A stretch of DNA of 64,000 nt from Pyricularia pennisetigena (lineage: Eukaryota; Ascomycota; Sordariomycetes; Magnaporthales; Pyriculariaceae). The notes below the pieces were generated by a model. It had not been told where the DNA came from. It worked only from the letters and a program-made list of their open reading frames with translations, and did no database searches. The position numbers were made by a program, and so were the translations under genes. Within the stretch, counting starts at the first letter, position 1. Every line of letters starts with the position of its first letter. The stretch spans positions 806,001 to 870,000 of the forward strand of contig NW_021940918.1 in the NCBI RefSeq assembly GCF_004337985.1, read 5' to 3'. Positions 1 to 15,254 of this stretch are shown piece by piece.

Positions 1-482
1 TGGAATGCACGCTTGGGTTTGAAAGCGAACCGTTAGGCAGGAGAGGCTGCTTGTACAAAACCGACTTGGCTTGCCATGCCTTGGTATGTGGTGTGCACTA
101 AACTACCTTTTCCTTTGGCTTCTTTCTCATTGCTTCTGTTCAATAATACGTCTTCGTCCAAGGCCAAGCCACTCCCAACCCGACATCCCACGCCACCAGA
201 CTCACCACCAAGCATAATAGTCTATGGCTTCAAAGCCCCGGCACTAACACGAACAAGTATATCGATGCTTCTTTGTGGGCTTCCGCGGTACTTTTGGACG
301 ATGCAGGCGACGCATCTTGAATAGATAGTCTGTCCCCTCTTTCCCAATTTATGAGTTCGTTGTTGTTGTTGTATTCTTCATCCCTTGTATACTTTTTTTT
401 TCCCCCCTCCCCTCTCAACTTCTCCCATCTGTTCTTTGGTCGAGAAGGGGGACTTTCGTCACCCAGGGGGGATTTTACAGTG
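1..482. other. Leader/upstream region of the receptor gene
   Basis: No gene of its own is seen here. The last 130 bases are pyrimidine-rich (T and C runs around 388-425), typical of a fungal 5' leader. An ATG at 351 lies in the same frame as the chosen start at 483 and is not separated from it by a stop, so an N-terminally extended receptor isoform is formally possible. Confidence 0.5.
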
Positions 483-2292
483 ATGGACAGTTCATTATTA
501 CCCAGTACCATCGACGACCTCCAAGACACCGGCACTCTTGTCGGCCTCGAGCGTGGCCACCGCGATGGCCTGATAGCTGTTTGCGTCTTCGCAGGCGTCT
601 CCCTGGTCACGAGCACCGCACTATTCGTACATCTCACACAAAAGCTGGTGCGATGGCATCTTGCCGACAGGAGGCGGAGGAAATCCGAGAAGCAACGGAT
701 AAAACGGCTGAATGCGCAGTCCCCCGGTGTTGATTTATCTCTTGGCCTTCCTCCCCAGCACTTTCAGCGGAGGACAAGGCCGATGACGGCCCAAGACACC
801 GAGGAAGCGCGTGGCGACACGGGAACAAGGTCCGGGGTCGCCAAGTCCATGACCCCCGTGCACAGGGAGCCGAACCAGTTTGTCGTCCTGCTGTACAACT
901 TGCTTCTGGCCGACATCAAGCAGAGCGTCGCCTTCTTCCTCAACGCCGTTTGGGTTGCTCGAGACTCCATCGTCGTTGGTTCAGGTACCTGTTGGACGCA
1001 GGCTTTCTTCCTCTCCACGGGAGACTTGGCGGGAAGCCTCTTCATTGCCGCCATTGCGGTGCACACCTATCTGGTAGCAATAAAGGGCTGGAAGCCATCC
1101 CAAAGAGCCCTGATCATGACCTGTTCGTCGATATGGATCTTCAACTACCTCCTGGTCTTTATCGGATTTGCGGCAACCAACAAGGTCAACGTTGGGTTCT
1201 TTGGTCGGGCCACGACCTGGGTATGTTCTACTGCTCCCAGTTAGCAGGGATGCCTGCCATGCACGCCCCTAGACCATTACTAACTTTTGGAGTTTGATAA
1301 AGTGCTGGATCACCAAGGAGCACGAGGAGATACGTCTGTTTACTCACTATCTCTACGTGTTTATATGCCTGGCCTTGACGACTATAATTTACACGTGGAT
1401 ATTTCTACATCTCCGCCGCACAAGACGCAAGGAAGCCGATGCCGACGCCCGTAAGTCATCGCCCCCGACCACGGCGAGCGATACCCGCGAACCGACATTC
1501 TCCAACACGGCCAAGAACGACGTGTTGATGCACACGCACGGCGACGGCTACAACTCGGCCTTCTTGATCTACCCCCTGATATACGTGGTCTGCACCGCAC
1601 CCCTCGCCATCGGCCGTATCGCGACCATGGCCAGGGCGACGCTTCCTGTGTCTTACTTTTGCGCCGCGGGGGCCCTCATCTCGCTCAACGGCTTCCTTGA
1701 CACGGTACTGTGGGGCCTGACGCGTCGGGAGGTTGTGTTTGGCGACGTCGACGGATCCGCGGGCGCCGACGGCTTGGGACTCGAGAGCTTCAGCTTCATG
1801 CGCACGCCGCACAACCGAAAATACGGCAACATGATTTGGATCGAGGCCGGCGCCGACAAGTCCAAGGACAAGGACTTGATGGCCAGCGGCGGCGGCCGGG
1901 GCCCGTCGGCATCGTTCTGGTCCAGCATACTGGGTGGTGACGGCCGAAGCGGACGACGGGAAGGGCGGGGCGGGGCCCAACGAAGCGTCTCTCAACAATC
2001 TCTCAGGGGTTCCGCCGGCCTCGGCCGCGGGGAGACGCTCGGCGGGATCCAGATGGATCTGGTCACCACCGTCGTCGTCGAGGTCGACCCGGATAGGGTC
2101 GCAGACGGCAGCCCAAGAAAAGGCTCGGGCCTGTCTGTCAGCCCCGAGGATTACGTCGCCAGCATCGGACCGCGCGTCTCATCTGATTTACATCGCCCCG
2201 GCGGCAGTGCGAGCTCCGACATGTCGGCGCAGTCGGCGGCCCGGAGCGAGAAGGATTTGCACATGAACATGGAAATACTCAACCGAATATAA
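483..2292 (+). CDS. Git3/cAMP-receptor-like G-protein-coupled receptor
   Basis: Predicted plasma-membrane receptor of the fungal Git3-like class, a family linked to nutrient sensing and cAMP signalling. Exons 483-1220 and 1303-2292; the 82-bp intron (GTATGT...AG, branch TTACTAAC) joins ATTW to CWITKEHEE in phase, giving about 575 residues. Seven hydrophobic segments are visible: GLIAVCVFAGVSLVTSTALF, a second starting NQFVVLLYNLLLADIKQS, a third around STGDLAGSLFIAAIAVHTYL, a fourth around SSIWIFNYLLVFIGFA, a fifth LFTHYLYVFICLALTTIIY, a sixth SAFLIYPLIYVVCTAPLAIG and a seventh FCAAGALISLNGFLDTVLWG. Loop 3 is basic and Ser/Thr-rich, and the roughly 180-residue C-terminal tail is Gly/Ser/Arg-rich and probably disordered. 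The start at 483 was chosen because the segment from the in-frame ATG at 351 looks like translated leader. Ligand unknown. Confidence 0.85.
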
Positions 2293-6179
<3,887 letters not shown>

Positions 6180-7215
6180 ACCGTTGTTCTCTTTTTTTCC
6201 CCTCTTGAGAAAGAAAGAATCAAGAAGAAAAGATGAAACCAAAAAAAAGAAGAAGAATCTTTCCCACAAATCTCTGCTAATATCGTGATGAATTTCGTGG
6301 CTTTTTTTTGTTGTGTTGTTCATTCTTGTCTCGGCTGTAGTTTTTGTCTTATTTTTTGGCCCCCACCCCACTTTTACTTGCCTTGCGTTTTGCAACGTCA
6401 CCAACCAGGTATAACTATATTGCACTGCCAGACACTCAGCATGGGGTTTCTATTTTGCTTTTGATTTCAGGGTGGCTTTGTTTTGATGCATGCGTGAGGC
6501 GTTTTTTTTTTTTCCCTCTTTTTTCATGTACAAAATTCCCCATCGTTTCCCTATTTCTGATTTTGGAATAAATCACGCCATCTACGTCTACAGTAGTCTG
6601 CAGCCATGTGCAACTGGCATGTCGGGCTTGTTTGGAAGCCAGCTATTCGTCGGGAGCAATCTTTGGAGGGTTTTGAGATCCGATTGATATGCTCCTCCAT
6701 CTCGGCACCCTTCTAGCATCAAATACACGTCGGACATAATCAATAATTCAAGATGTGGGAATGAACGAAATGATCACTTGTTTGAAAATGTTTCAGTAAA
6801 TCTGAAAAAAAAAAAAAAAAAAAAAACATGATATATATCAGTGTAACTCCTTCAATTCTAGCTCTGGTCTAGATTGACAACATGAACAACAATCAAACCC
6901 CAGAAAAAGCAAACTGAAGGGCCATTTGCCACGCTAAATAAAACAGAACAAAAGGGAAAACAGTGGGGAAAAAGTGCGAAGATGCCAAATATATACAAGA
7001 AGATAGGACGGGACGATTGGAAACCCTTTTTGCTAGTCAGTGTGCGACAGTAGCAGAAACTGACCCCAACCGTCAATGAAAGAGTCCAAGTTGTGACCCA
7101 AAACATGTGGTGACTATATGTACAAGGAAACATATCAAGACTTTATGGGGCACGCCGTCTCAAAGTGTAGGGGTATTTATATTCGAGATGCCGCCTGTTT
7201 GGTATTGGTATATAT
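6180..7215. other. Intergenic region between convergent genes
   Basis: No gene supported. It probably holds the 3' untranslated ends of the forkhead and ferric reductase genes. T-runs near 6301-6315 and 6503-6512 and a 22-base A tract (6805-6826) are present. Confidence 0.5.
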
Positions 7216-9119
7216 TTACCAGGAGAAAGCCTCCTCACAGAAGTCAATGGCGCCAAATTCTTGCCTCTTACGCACGGCGCAACGCACCTCGTCGCTGAGG
7301 GCACCGGGCCCGCACACCGAGACACCGACCGTGCCGACTTGGTTCTCCATCTCCATAGACAGAAGTGTTTCGATGTTGGGCCTGCCGGGGAACATTTGGA
7401 CCGTTGCCGACGGCGAGTGGATCTCCTTGGTGGAGCGCGGCCGGGACACAAAAAGCATTATGCGAAGGACTTCGCGACGGCGCTCCATGGCCAAGATGTC
7501 CGTCATCCACGGCCTGATCCACTCAAGATGCTCGGGGGACTGGATGATCCAGACAAGGACGACCTTGCGTGCGGCAACGGTGCCATCGGCAAAACCAGCT
7601 ACGAGTTCGCGCACGTGCGGCACCGCCTGTGTGATACCCACACCACCGGCGAAGAGCATGGCGGTACCATACGACGCCATGCTGTGCATGCCGCCATAGG
7701 GACCCTCGGCCCAACACGTTGTGAGCAGGCGCCCGCCCGGGTTGGCAGCCGCCTTCTTGTATAGCGCCGCCGTGGCACCAGTACGGGCCCGGATGACATA
7801 CGAAATGCTCGTCTTGCGTGTCGCGGCCACATCTTGCCTGCTCATGGCCAGACCCTTTTCACCGTCGGGCCGCTCGCCTTCCTCGGACCAGGCAACCGAA
7901 AATGGGTGGGACTGGGTCCAGCTGATTGTAGGGAAGTAGAGGTAAGCATGCTGACCCGGCTTGAACTTCCAGGGGCGAGCCATGTTGACGGTGACCCTGA
8001 CGGCGTTATCAGGCAGGGCCTCCACGAGGGTTTTGCTGCCACCGGATCCAAAGTTGCCGTAGGCGACACGGAGCATGCGGGCACCGCGATCGGCAGCCCA
8101 GATCGCGACGACGCCGTAGATATAAGGCAGCTGGGGAAGGGGCTCGAGTGCCAAGTGGTACCACACTCCAGCAACCGACACTCCAGCAGCCAGGATGTGG
8201 AGAATCTTGAACGTCTCATAAAACGCGTGCCTTGCAGGGCTGGAAGCCTGAAAGAGGATGAAAGTAAAAGCAATGGTTCCCTGTTTTGACAAGGTTAGCT
8301 GGATTGGTCGCCACTCATCAATCTGTTAATCGTAAGTCTACTACTACTTACAAGCATGCCGGGCATCAGGAATGGCGACGAAAAGGCCTTCTCAAAGATC
8401 TGGCCGGCAGACAAGCCGGCGGTACCTTTGGGAACCATGAAGGCGACGGTGTGAATGATAGCCTCGGTGACCACAATGCGGCCCAACCACCTGTGCATCA
8501 GGTTCATGGTGTCGAAGGAAATGCCCAGGAGGGGGATGAGCGGGTTATTGCGGGCGGCCATGAGGAAAAGGGGAACCATGTTGACGACAGACAAGACGCC
8601 AGTGCGGTTGCGAAGCTGGCTGGCTACTGAGTCGAAGTTCTTGTGCAGCGGGATCTTCCAGACGCAAAATAGGATGTTGGTGGCACAGTACCCGGCGAGC
8701 AAGACAAGTTGAAGACGCGAAGGCAGGGTACCAACGTTGATGGCCGAACTGATCTGGATCTCGCGGTTGTGTCGTTTCCTGAAGATGGGTGCATATTGCA
8801 ATTCCCTCTTGAACCACATCCACTTGCTGTTCTCCTTCGCAAAGTACCGTTGCGTCTCATTGTTGAGACTCGACACCTGCCTCGTGTATCGAACGATCCA
8901 AGTTGATATCCTCCAAACAATCAGTACCAGAGCGACGGAGCCGATAACATAGTACAGATAGCTTGACAGTAAAACATTCTCAACCGCCGCGTCGTTTGGT
9001 TTGGTAGCCCCCGCCCCTTGAAGGGCAGGAGCCGTTCCGTTCGTCGGGGCCTTTCCTCCTTGAGCCGCACCGCCGCCTGCCGCGGGCGCTCCACCCGATT
9101 GTTGGTTCGGGGCAGACAT
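7216..9119 (-). CDS. Ferric reductase-like transmembrane oxidoreductase (FRE family)
   Basis: Membrane flavocytochrome of the ferric reductase/NADPH oxidase superfamily, transferring electrons from cytosolic NADPH through FAD and two hemes to ferric or cupric ions outside. Exons on the minus strand: 9119-8352 and 8280-7216, with a 71-bp intron (GTAAGT...CAG); 610 residues. After an Ala/Gly-rich N terminus come several membrane spans. Two histidine pairs, each 14 residues apart (HRWLGRIVVTEAIIH and HILAAGVSVAGVWYH), fit the bis-heme ligands. The FAD-binding motif HPFS is seen in SHPFSVAW, and the NADPH-binding loop as GGVGITQAVPHV. The C terminus has the usual CGPGALSDEVR element. No cleavable signal peptide is evident. 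Metal specificity and whether iron regulates the gene cannot be read from the sequence. Confidence 0.9.
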
Positions 9120-9710
9120 TGTCGTCGATTCTTTGTGTTCGTAGCGGATCGCAAGGCCTAATGACCTCTGTTTGCGTACTGATACCTACCAAGGAATCCT
9201 GGTTTACTTTGAAGGTTGGCTCATGGAAGGATGAAAAGCACAGTGCGGAGCGTCAAGATACAGTACTCGGTTGCTGTATATGTTGAAAAAGATGGCGAAT
9301 CAAGAAGCAAATGGTATGCACACAACTCGACGCAAACCAAAGACTGGAGTAGGGACCGGTCCTCTATTGGGGTAGGTAAAGATCGTCGTGGGCAACAGGT
9401 CGAATAGAAGTAAACAGGAAATGAGTATCCGACCGCTATCAGCTATGTCCGATGTCTGAGTTGCTGCTGGCAGCGGTGGTTGGGATTGGCGTGGCGCGTT
9501 TCGGTTTAGGGTCGGCCAGCGGACGGGGGTAGTACAGATTCTGCTTGGGCGAAAGGTTGTGGTCTATGTTTTTAAATGAGAAAAAAGACCGCCAAGATTG
9601 CCGATTGTACTTGGCAGGCAAGAGAGAGCGACGAACCAGGTTGTCGATACGAAGAGTAGGTAGGTGAGGTAAATCAGGAAAGGGGGAGGAGGCCCAATAA
9701 AGTAGGAACC

Positions 9711-9739
<29 letters not shown>
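9711..9739. repeat. Poly(A) tract, 29 bases
   Basis: Uninterrupted A homopolymer in the spacer upstream of the ferric reductase gene. Confidence 0.95.
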
Positions 9740-9742
<3 letters not shown>

Positions 9743-12006
9743 AAACGGATGTTCTGCAACCCCCAAAGAAGGAGAAGAATTGGACCGTAAAGAAAATAAA
9801 GAACCCTTGCGAAGGTTTTCGATAGAGAAAAGGTCTTCGATCCTGAAAGAGAGAGGGCCAAGTCTTCATTAAGAATGGGAGGGACGGGAGGACATGTATG
9901 TACTTCTAATATGTGAGCTGTTTTCCCAGTGGGTGGGGTGGAGCTGAACACCCATGGAGGAGAAGGACAAAAATGAACATGCATCCATTCGCCTGCCGTG
10001 TGTTCATGATGGGGAAGCGCAAGGCTTCGCCCCCCCTCTTCGCAAACACTCACAGGCACATGTGGGTGAGGATCCGCCGCCATGTCTCCGCTTGGCAGCC
10101 TAGTTGATGCAGTAATCTATATCAGATCGCCATGCGAATTGCCAGGGGTACCCTTCCACCCCTCCTTGCTGACATGGGGAATGAACTGTCTGTATTCCGC
10201 CCACTTCCCATGCATGCCTTTCTTGTTGCAAGATTTACTTGCGATCAAAGAAAAATAGGAACAACAACAAACAGAAGATTAAAAAAAAAATTAGCCAAAC
10301 TCAGTCGTTCATCATCACCATCATCATGCCAAGGGGAGGCCCCTACCCAAAGCTGAAGGCGAGTTCAATCTGTATGTCTTGGTAAGGGCTCGCCCAGACC
10401 AAGGGATTATCCATGCGTTGGTAGATTTTATGCAAAGTTGTCGTGTTTTGGATTGTTTATTCTGTTCAATTATTACTTTTGTCTTGTTCGTTCCACCTGC
10501 TGGGCGTTTCCCTTTTCTTCTTGGGATAGGCCGGCCGTTTTTTTCAGCCAGCCGCATCGTCATTAATCCATCAAAGCCTTTCGTTTCGTTGCGTTTAAAC
10601 CTGCCTGTTGGGCGAGCAAGTTAGTAAACACGGGCCCGAGTTGTACAGCAGTAGCAGATCCGCCCACAGTAAGAGGGTCGATCCAGATCGTCACAGAGAC
10701 TGACGGTTGTCTCCAAGCCTCCATCCCTCAAGTAGGTCCCAGCTTTCAACCACACCCACCATTCCCGCATAATTGCGCCCAGTGTTCCTTATTGAGAAAA
10801 AAAAATAAAGAAAAAGATTAAAAAAAAGACTTGGGTTTGTCCAGTGTTTCGGGGGTGGCCTATGCGATTATTCTACCTAGCTAGATAAAGTACCAAACTG
10901 TAGGTTTGTCTCCGAAACAAACTGTACCTCCTTTGCATGAAAGATCCCCAAGTGATGTGATGCCATTTTGACTATTCTAAGCAGTCCTTCGGGGGTTGCC
11001 CTCTGAGAATAGTATTTATGGTCTGCCCCTGGCAGGCTAGAATTAGGTACAACGTTGAGGGTGCTACACCTCACAGGGCAACTGGCCAATTCGCCAAGTG
11101 GAAGCTGACTTGACTTTGCTAAAACCTGCTTGTTACCCCACCATGATGGAACACAACCGTGGCCAGCAAATCTTGACATACCATTCCATCTCACCCGACA
11201 AACCACCAGAACCGGATTTGTTTTCGGGAGTCTGGCCGACGCCCCTTTTCTTTTCTGCACGATACCACCCAAGGGAGTAACCCGACAACAATCACGCAAG
11301 TTCAAGTCGGCACTTGGCCCGGCTGGTAGGTAACAATGACCCTGTGCATGGGCTGGCGGACCAGAGTTGATGTCATGTCACATTGATTTTTTTTTGTTCC
11401 CTGTGGTAAGAAAATCGATGCATTTTGCTCACAGTTCAGCTAGCTAGCACAGTTGATTGTATTTCTATGTTGGTGACGAGCGAGTGCGCGCCCTTGCAGA
11501 AGTGCCCGTCCAAGCCGTCGTATTTATCTGGGTCGGGCTGTACAGTAATTATGCAAGGGCGGTGTAGTCGCATGCACTTCGTCCGGTACCTGCATCGGCC
11601 CTGTTGGATGGTGTGGCTGGATGTGTCATCCGAAAAGAGGCACGCACGCGGTCTCATCGTACAAGATATTTCACTCCGTACACTGAACCGGGATTTTCGC
11701 CTGTGAACCCCGTGTAATTATTTGTCCCTAGCGTAGCGACCATAAAAAAAAGAAATAAAAAATCCCAACCATGATTGATTAATTGATTGGACCCTCATCA
11801 CATTTCGGAGTCCCGACAGGAATCGGATTGGCCAGCCCACGCTCTTGTGTGCTAAGTTCTGAAACAGCGGCCTAGCCCAAAGAGCTCCCCATCCCGTTGT
11901 CTCGATTGGTTGCTGGTCAATTTCCACCAACACCCATTTTATTTGCGGCCCTTTCGGCTCCGCCTTTTTTTTTTTTTTTTTCTCTTGTTTCTTTGTGGGC
12001 TCATGG

Positions 12007-12008
<2 letters not shown>

Positions 12009-12051
<43 letters not shown>
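12009..12051. repeat. Poly(A) tract, 43 bases
   Basis: Longest homopolymer in the window. A 17-base T run (11965-11981) lies only 27 bp before it, so the pair could form a T/A hairpin. No retroposon body or target-site duplication was recognised beside it. Confidence 0.95.
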
Positions 12052-12054
<3 letters not shown>

Positions 12055-13749
12055 TCAGGGATCGGGTTCGCTACCAGCCACATAGCATGGCAAGAATAAG
12101 AGAAGAAAAAGCCACTCGCGGAGAAATTTTGTGAATGGAAAATCATAATCCCGTCATCCCATATCAGAGCGACAATGTTAGAGATCAGACCAGCATACAA
12201 CAAATGGCCAGGGCCCCTTTCTGGTCTCCAAGAAGAAATAATCGCAAGGGCTTTCGACGGCGTTCCAGGGGTCGTTGGGGTCATGGTGAAGAACACAGCA
12301 TCGTTTTGCCGCTTCTACAGCACTACTGTACGCTAGGATTGCCTCCTGCCAAGCTGTCAGAGGCCAGAAATGTTATGGCTAAGCAGGTAATCAATGTGCG
12401 TTTATCCACAACTTGCCCGGCTCCGAAATGTACAGAACAGGAAAAGCTGCCGGTAGCATGTGAAGGCTCTTTTGCGGTTTGGACGAATTCAGGCCAAGAG
12501 AGGAACCGTCTTGCCGTCCATCCTATCTATGTTCGAGATCGTCCAGTGTCCAGTGCATCTGCGTCCAATGCCGACATGCATCTGAGGTTACTTTACAGGT
12601 ACATGACATTGCATCTGCCCACCGTTCATACGACATCTGCGTCCATTGGAAGCGATGATGATCCAATCCACAAGATGTTCAGATCTTTTAGGGCCCCGCC
12701 GACCGTCTCGCCTCAACTTGCTTCCCCTTACCACAAGCGCGTTTCGACGACTTTTGCTTCTTCGGTGTGGCGAATCAGCCCACGCCAAACATGGGGGGGA
12801 AGTCAAACTGGCGCGCCCCTAGGCAATACTTGCCAGGCCTGTCCCATGGCGCGCCAAAAGCACGTGTCTTTTTGTCGGGAACAGGGCAGGTAGGTTAATT
12901 GATTAGCAACATGCTGCGTAATAAGCAGAAAATATGTACGCATCCACCCGAGGACTTGGTTATCCTTGATGCCGAACCTTGCGGACCAGAGCGGAGGTCG
13001 ACCATTTTTTACATACCTTCAAAGTGAGCCAACACATCTATCTCTATCTCACAGGAAGCGTGAATATTTGGAACTTTCCAGCCCACATTCCGGCCGACCA
13101 AAACGTCAGAGATCAGTAGACCAGTATCAGAAAAACTGATATCGTTGAATTGCGTGATTGAGCAAGGTGTTTTTTTCTTTTCTCCTTCTTGTTTCTTTTT
13201 CCCCATTCTTTATCTTCAGCAAGTCAGGTTAAACATTATCCCAGCAATCGCAAAACCCCTAGGTCGCTCATTGCCTTTTTGCGATGATGCCCCAATCAAG
13301 GTGTAACTAGGGAAAGACCCCATGCCATACGCGATGGGTCGAGAAAAATTTAAAAAGTAGGAGACAAAACAAAATGAAGGACATAGAAAAGAAATTTCGC
13401 CAAAAAATTCCGTGAAACCGTTGCCCGTCCGATTGATTGTTGCAGACTGGGAAAATAAAAATAAAATAGAATTTGATCACGTTCCAGGCCCCCTTCATTC
13501 GCAATACAAAACAGCAATTTAGCATGCGCATTAACAAGACCCATCACGAGGTAACACGGGCGACGGACATTCTCGCCCCATTCGGGTTGAAATTCGGACA
13601 CCTTTTCGAACTATGATCTACCGAAGGGCCAAGCCCTGTCAAACAGATAATTAGGGCTCTTGGCAATCGATAAAACAGAGTTTCGTATTTGTCTTTGTCT
13701 CCCTGGGAATACTTCTACGTGGGTGTTTTTTTTTTTTTTTTTTTTTTTT

Positions 13750-13913
13750 NNNNNNNNNNNNNNNNNNNNNNNNNNNNNNNNNNNNNNNNNNNNNNNNNNN
13801 NNNNNNNNNNNNNNNNNNNNNNNNNNNNNNNNNNNNNNNNNNNNNNNNNNNNNNNNNNNNNNNNNNNNNNNNNNNNNNNNNNNNNNNNNNNNNNNNNNNN
13901 NNNNNNNNNNNNN
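13750..13913. other. Assembly gap (164 N)
   Basis: Unknown bases directly following a 24-base T run (13726-13749). The true gap length is unknown; the homopolymer is the likely cause of the sequencing or assembly break. Confidence 1.
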
Positions 13914-14705
13914 ACGTCTCTAAAAACAATCGGGGGACATTCTAACCGAACCGTCACGGCGGTAAAATTGTAGATGGTGTACCCGATTTAACTTGCTAGT
14001 ACTACCCCAGATGTTGAGAAAATGGGGAAACGGAAGGAAGCGAGTGTGATGCGCCCACAAGCCTCGGCGCAAAAGAGAAAAAAGGACAAAAATCTTCAAT
14101 CCGCAATTACGGAGAGCGCGAGCGTAAGAGAGAAAAAAAAAATAGTTCCAAAGCTGACTGTATTGTGCAAGGGCTGGCTAATGTGGGCTGACAGCCCCGT
14201 GCTTACGGTATCACGACGTTGATTCTGCAACCTTTTCTTTTTTTACGCGCTTCCTTTTCGAGCTGCCACAGATCCCAAAATTCGACGAAAAGGAGAAAGA
14301 AAAGAAAAAGAATAGGAGAAGTTGGTTTCATCTGAGGATCCCCGCTTGCGCAAGTTGCTCGGCTATTTGCCACGATACCACATGCGGACCCTATGCGATA
14401 TGTTTGGGAACACTTTTGAGACGATTTCACCTTCCAACGAATTCCCAGAGACGGTATTTCCCGGTCAATTGCCGTACATATGTTCGCGCTCGGCGCCGCA
14501 GAGCGTCGGCCGATTCTCGCCCTGGCCAGTAACTGAGGAGCTATTCCTGTCGAAATATTCAATTTCGTACCGCTCTAATACTACGTAATGTTTAGTTACG
14601 CATCATCAACGCCAGGTTCCATTACTTGGCGCTTTGAGGTTTAAAATTCGATTCCACACATCCTTCCTCAAAGCTACGAGTCAAACCCGAGATCTTCTTA
14701 GTGAT

Positions 14706-14737
<32 letters not shown>

Positions 14738-15254
14738 ACCCTAGCAGTGTTCTGGGGTACAGATTGTGATGACAGGATGAGGATACTTATCTACAGGGTA
14801 GAAGACAATGGAGAGAGAACTTCTACAGTCCTGTCCTGATTCAATGTGGATCTGTGTCGTAAATGCGCCCAGTTCCCGACCACTGGTATCGTAACCAAGT
14901 CCGAGTTGCCGCTTTCCTCTCTCATGCATCTTAAACAGTACATCTTTAACCGTGAGTAAAAGTAGTTGTTGGCTCTGAGTTTCTCAAGGATGCTCCCTTC
15001 TGCATCATGGCAGTCGGAGACCGACGAACTGGTACTATACCCAATGTAGGTATAGTTGTACGGAGTACGTCAGACCATCGGCGGGACTGCTGTTTTACCC
15101 ACGCCGAACATTTATCCATCGGAAGGTTTCGTGTCTCGGTCAATTAAATGTGACGTGGGTTCACATCGACCTTCATATTCCTACAGCCGCCGCGGTTGCT
15201 GTCATCGCCCGCGAAAGGAGCTTGGACGTCCCGTAATCAGAACAAACGATCATG
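13914..15254. other. Gene-poor region (right part)
   Basis: No gene supported. It contains a 30-base A tract (14707-14736). A weak 88-residue frame at 14322-14588 has no recognisable features. The right end is probably the 3' flank of the orphan gene. Confidence 0.5.
14707..14736. repeat. Poly(A) tract, 30 bases
   Basis: Uninterrupted A homopolymer downstream of the orphan gene. Confidence 0.95.

Larger units (their letters stand above)
9120..13749. other. Gene-poor, homopolymer-rich region (left part)
   Basis: No gene can be supported over these 4.6 kb. The longest frames (9439-10083 minus, 12135-12893 plus) have random-looking composition, and the first owes a poly-Phe run to an A tract. 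The region carries A29 (9711-9739), T17 (11965-11981), A43 (12009-12051) and T24 running into the assembly gap. The first few hundred bases are presumably the ferric reductase promoter. Confidence 0.5.

Noticed and set aside
9439..10083. 214-codon open frame on the minus strand
   Set aside because: Contains a poly-Phe run created by the A29 tract and no recognisable protein features.
12009..12051. Poly(A) tail of a LINE or SINE insertion
   Set aside because: No element body, open frame or target-site duplication was visible next to the tract.
12135..12893. 252-codon open frame on the plus strand
   Set aside because: Composition looks random (evenly spread Cys, His, Trp, Met), no domain, no leader or splice support, in a gene desert.
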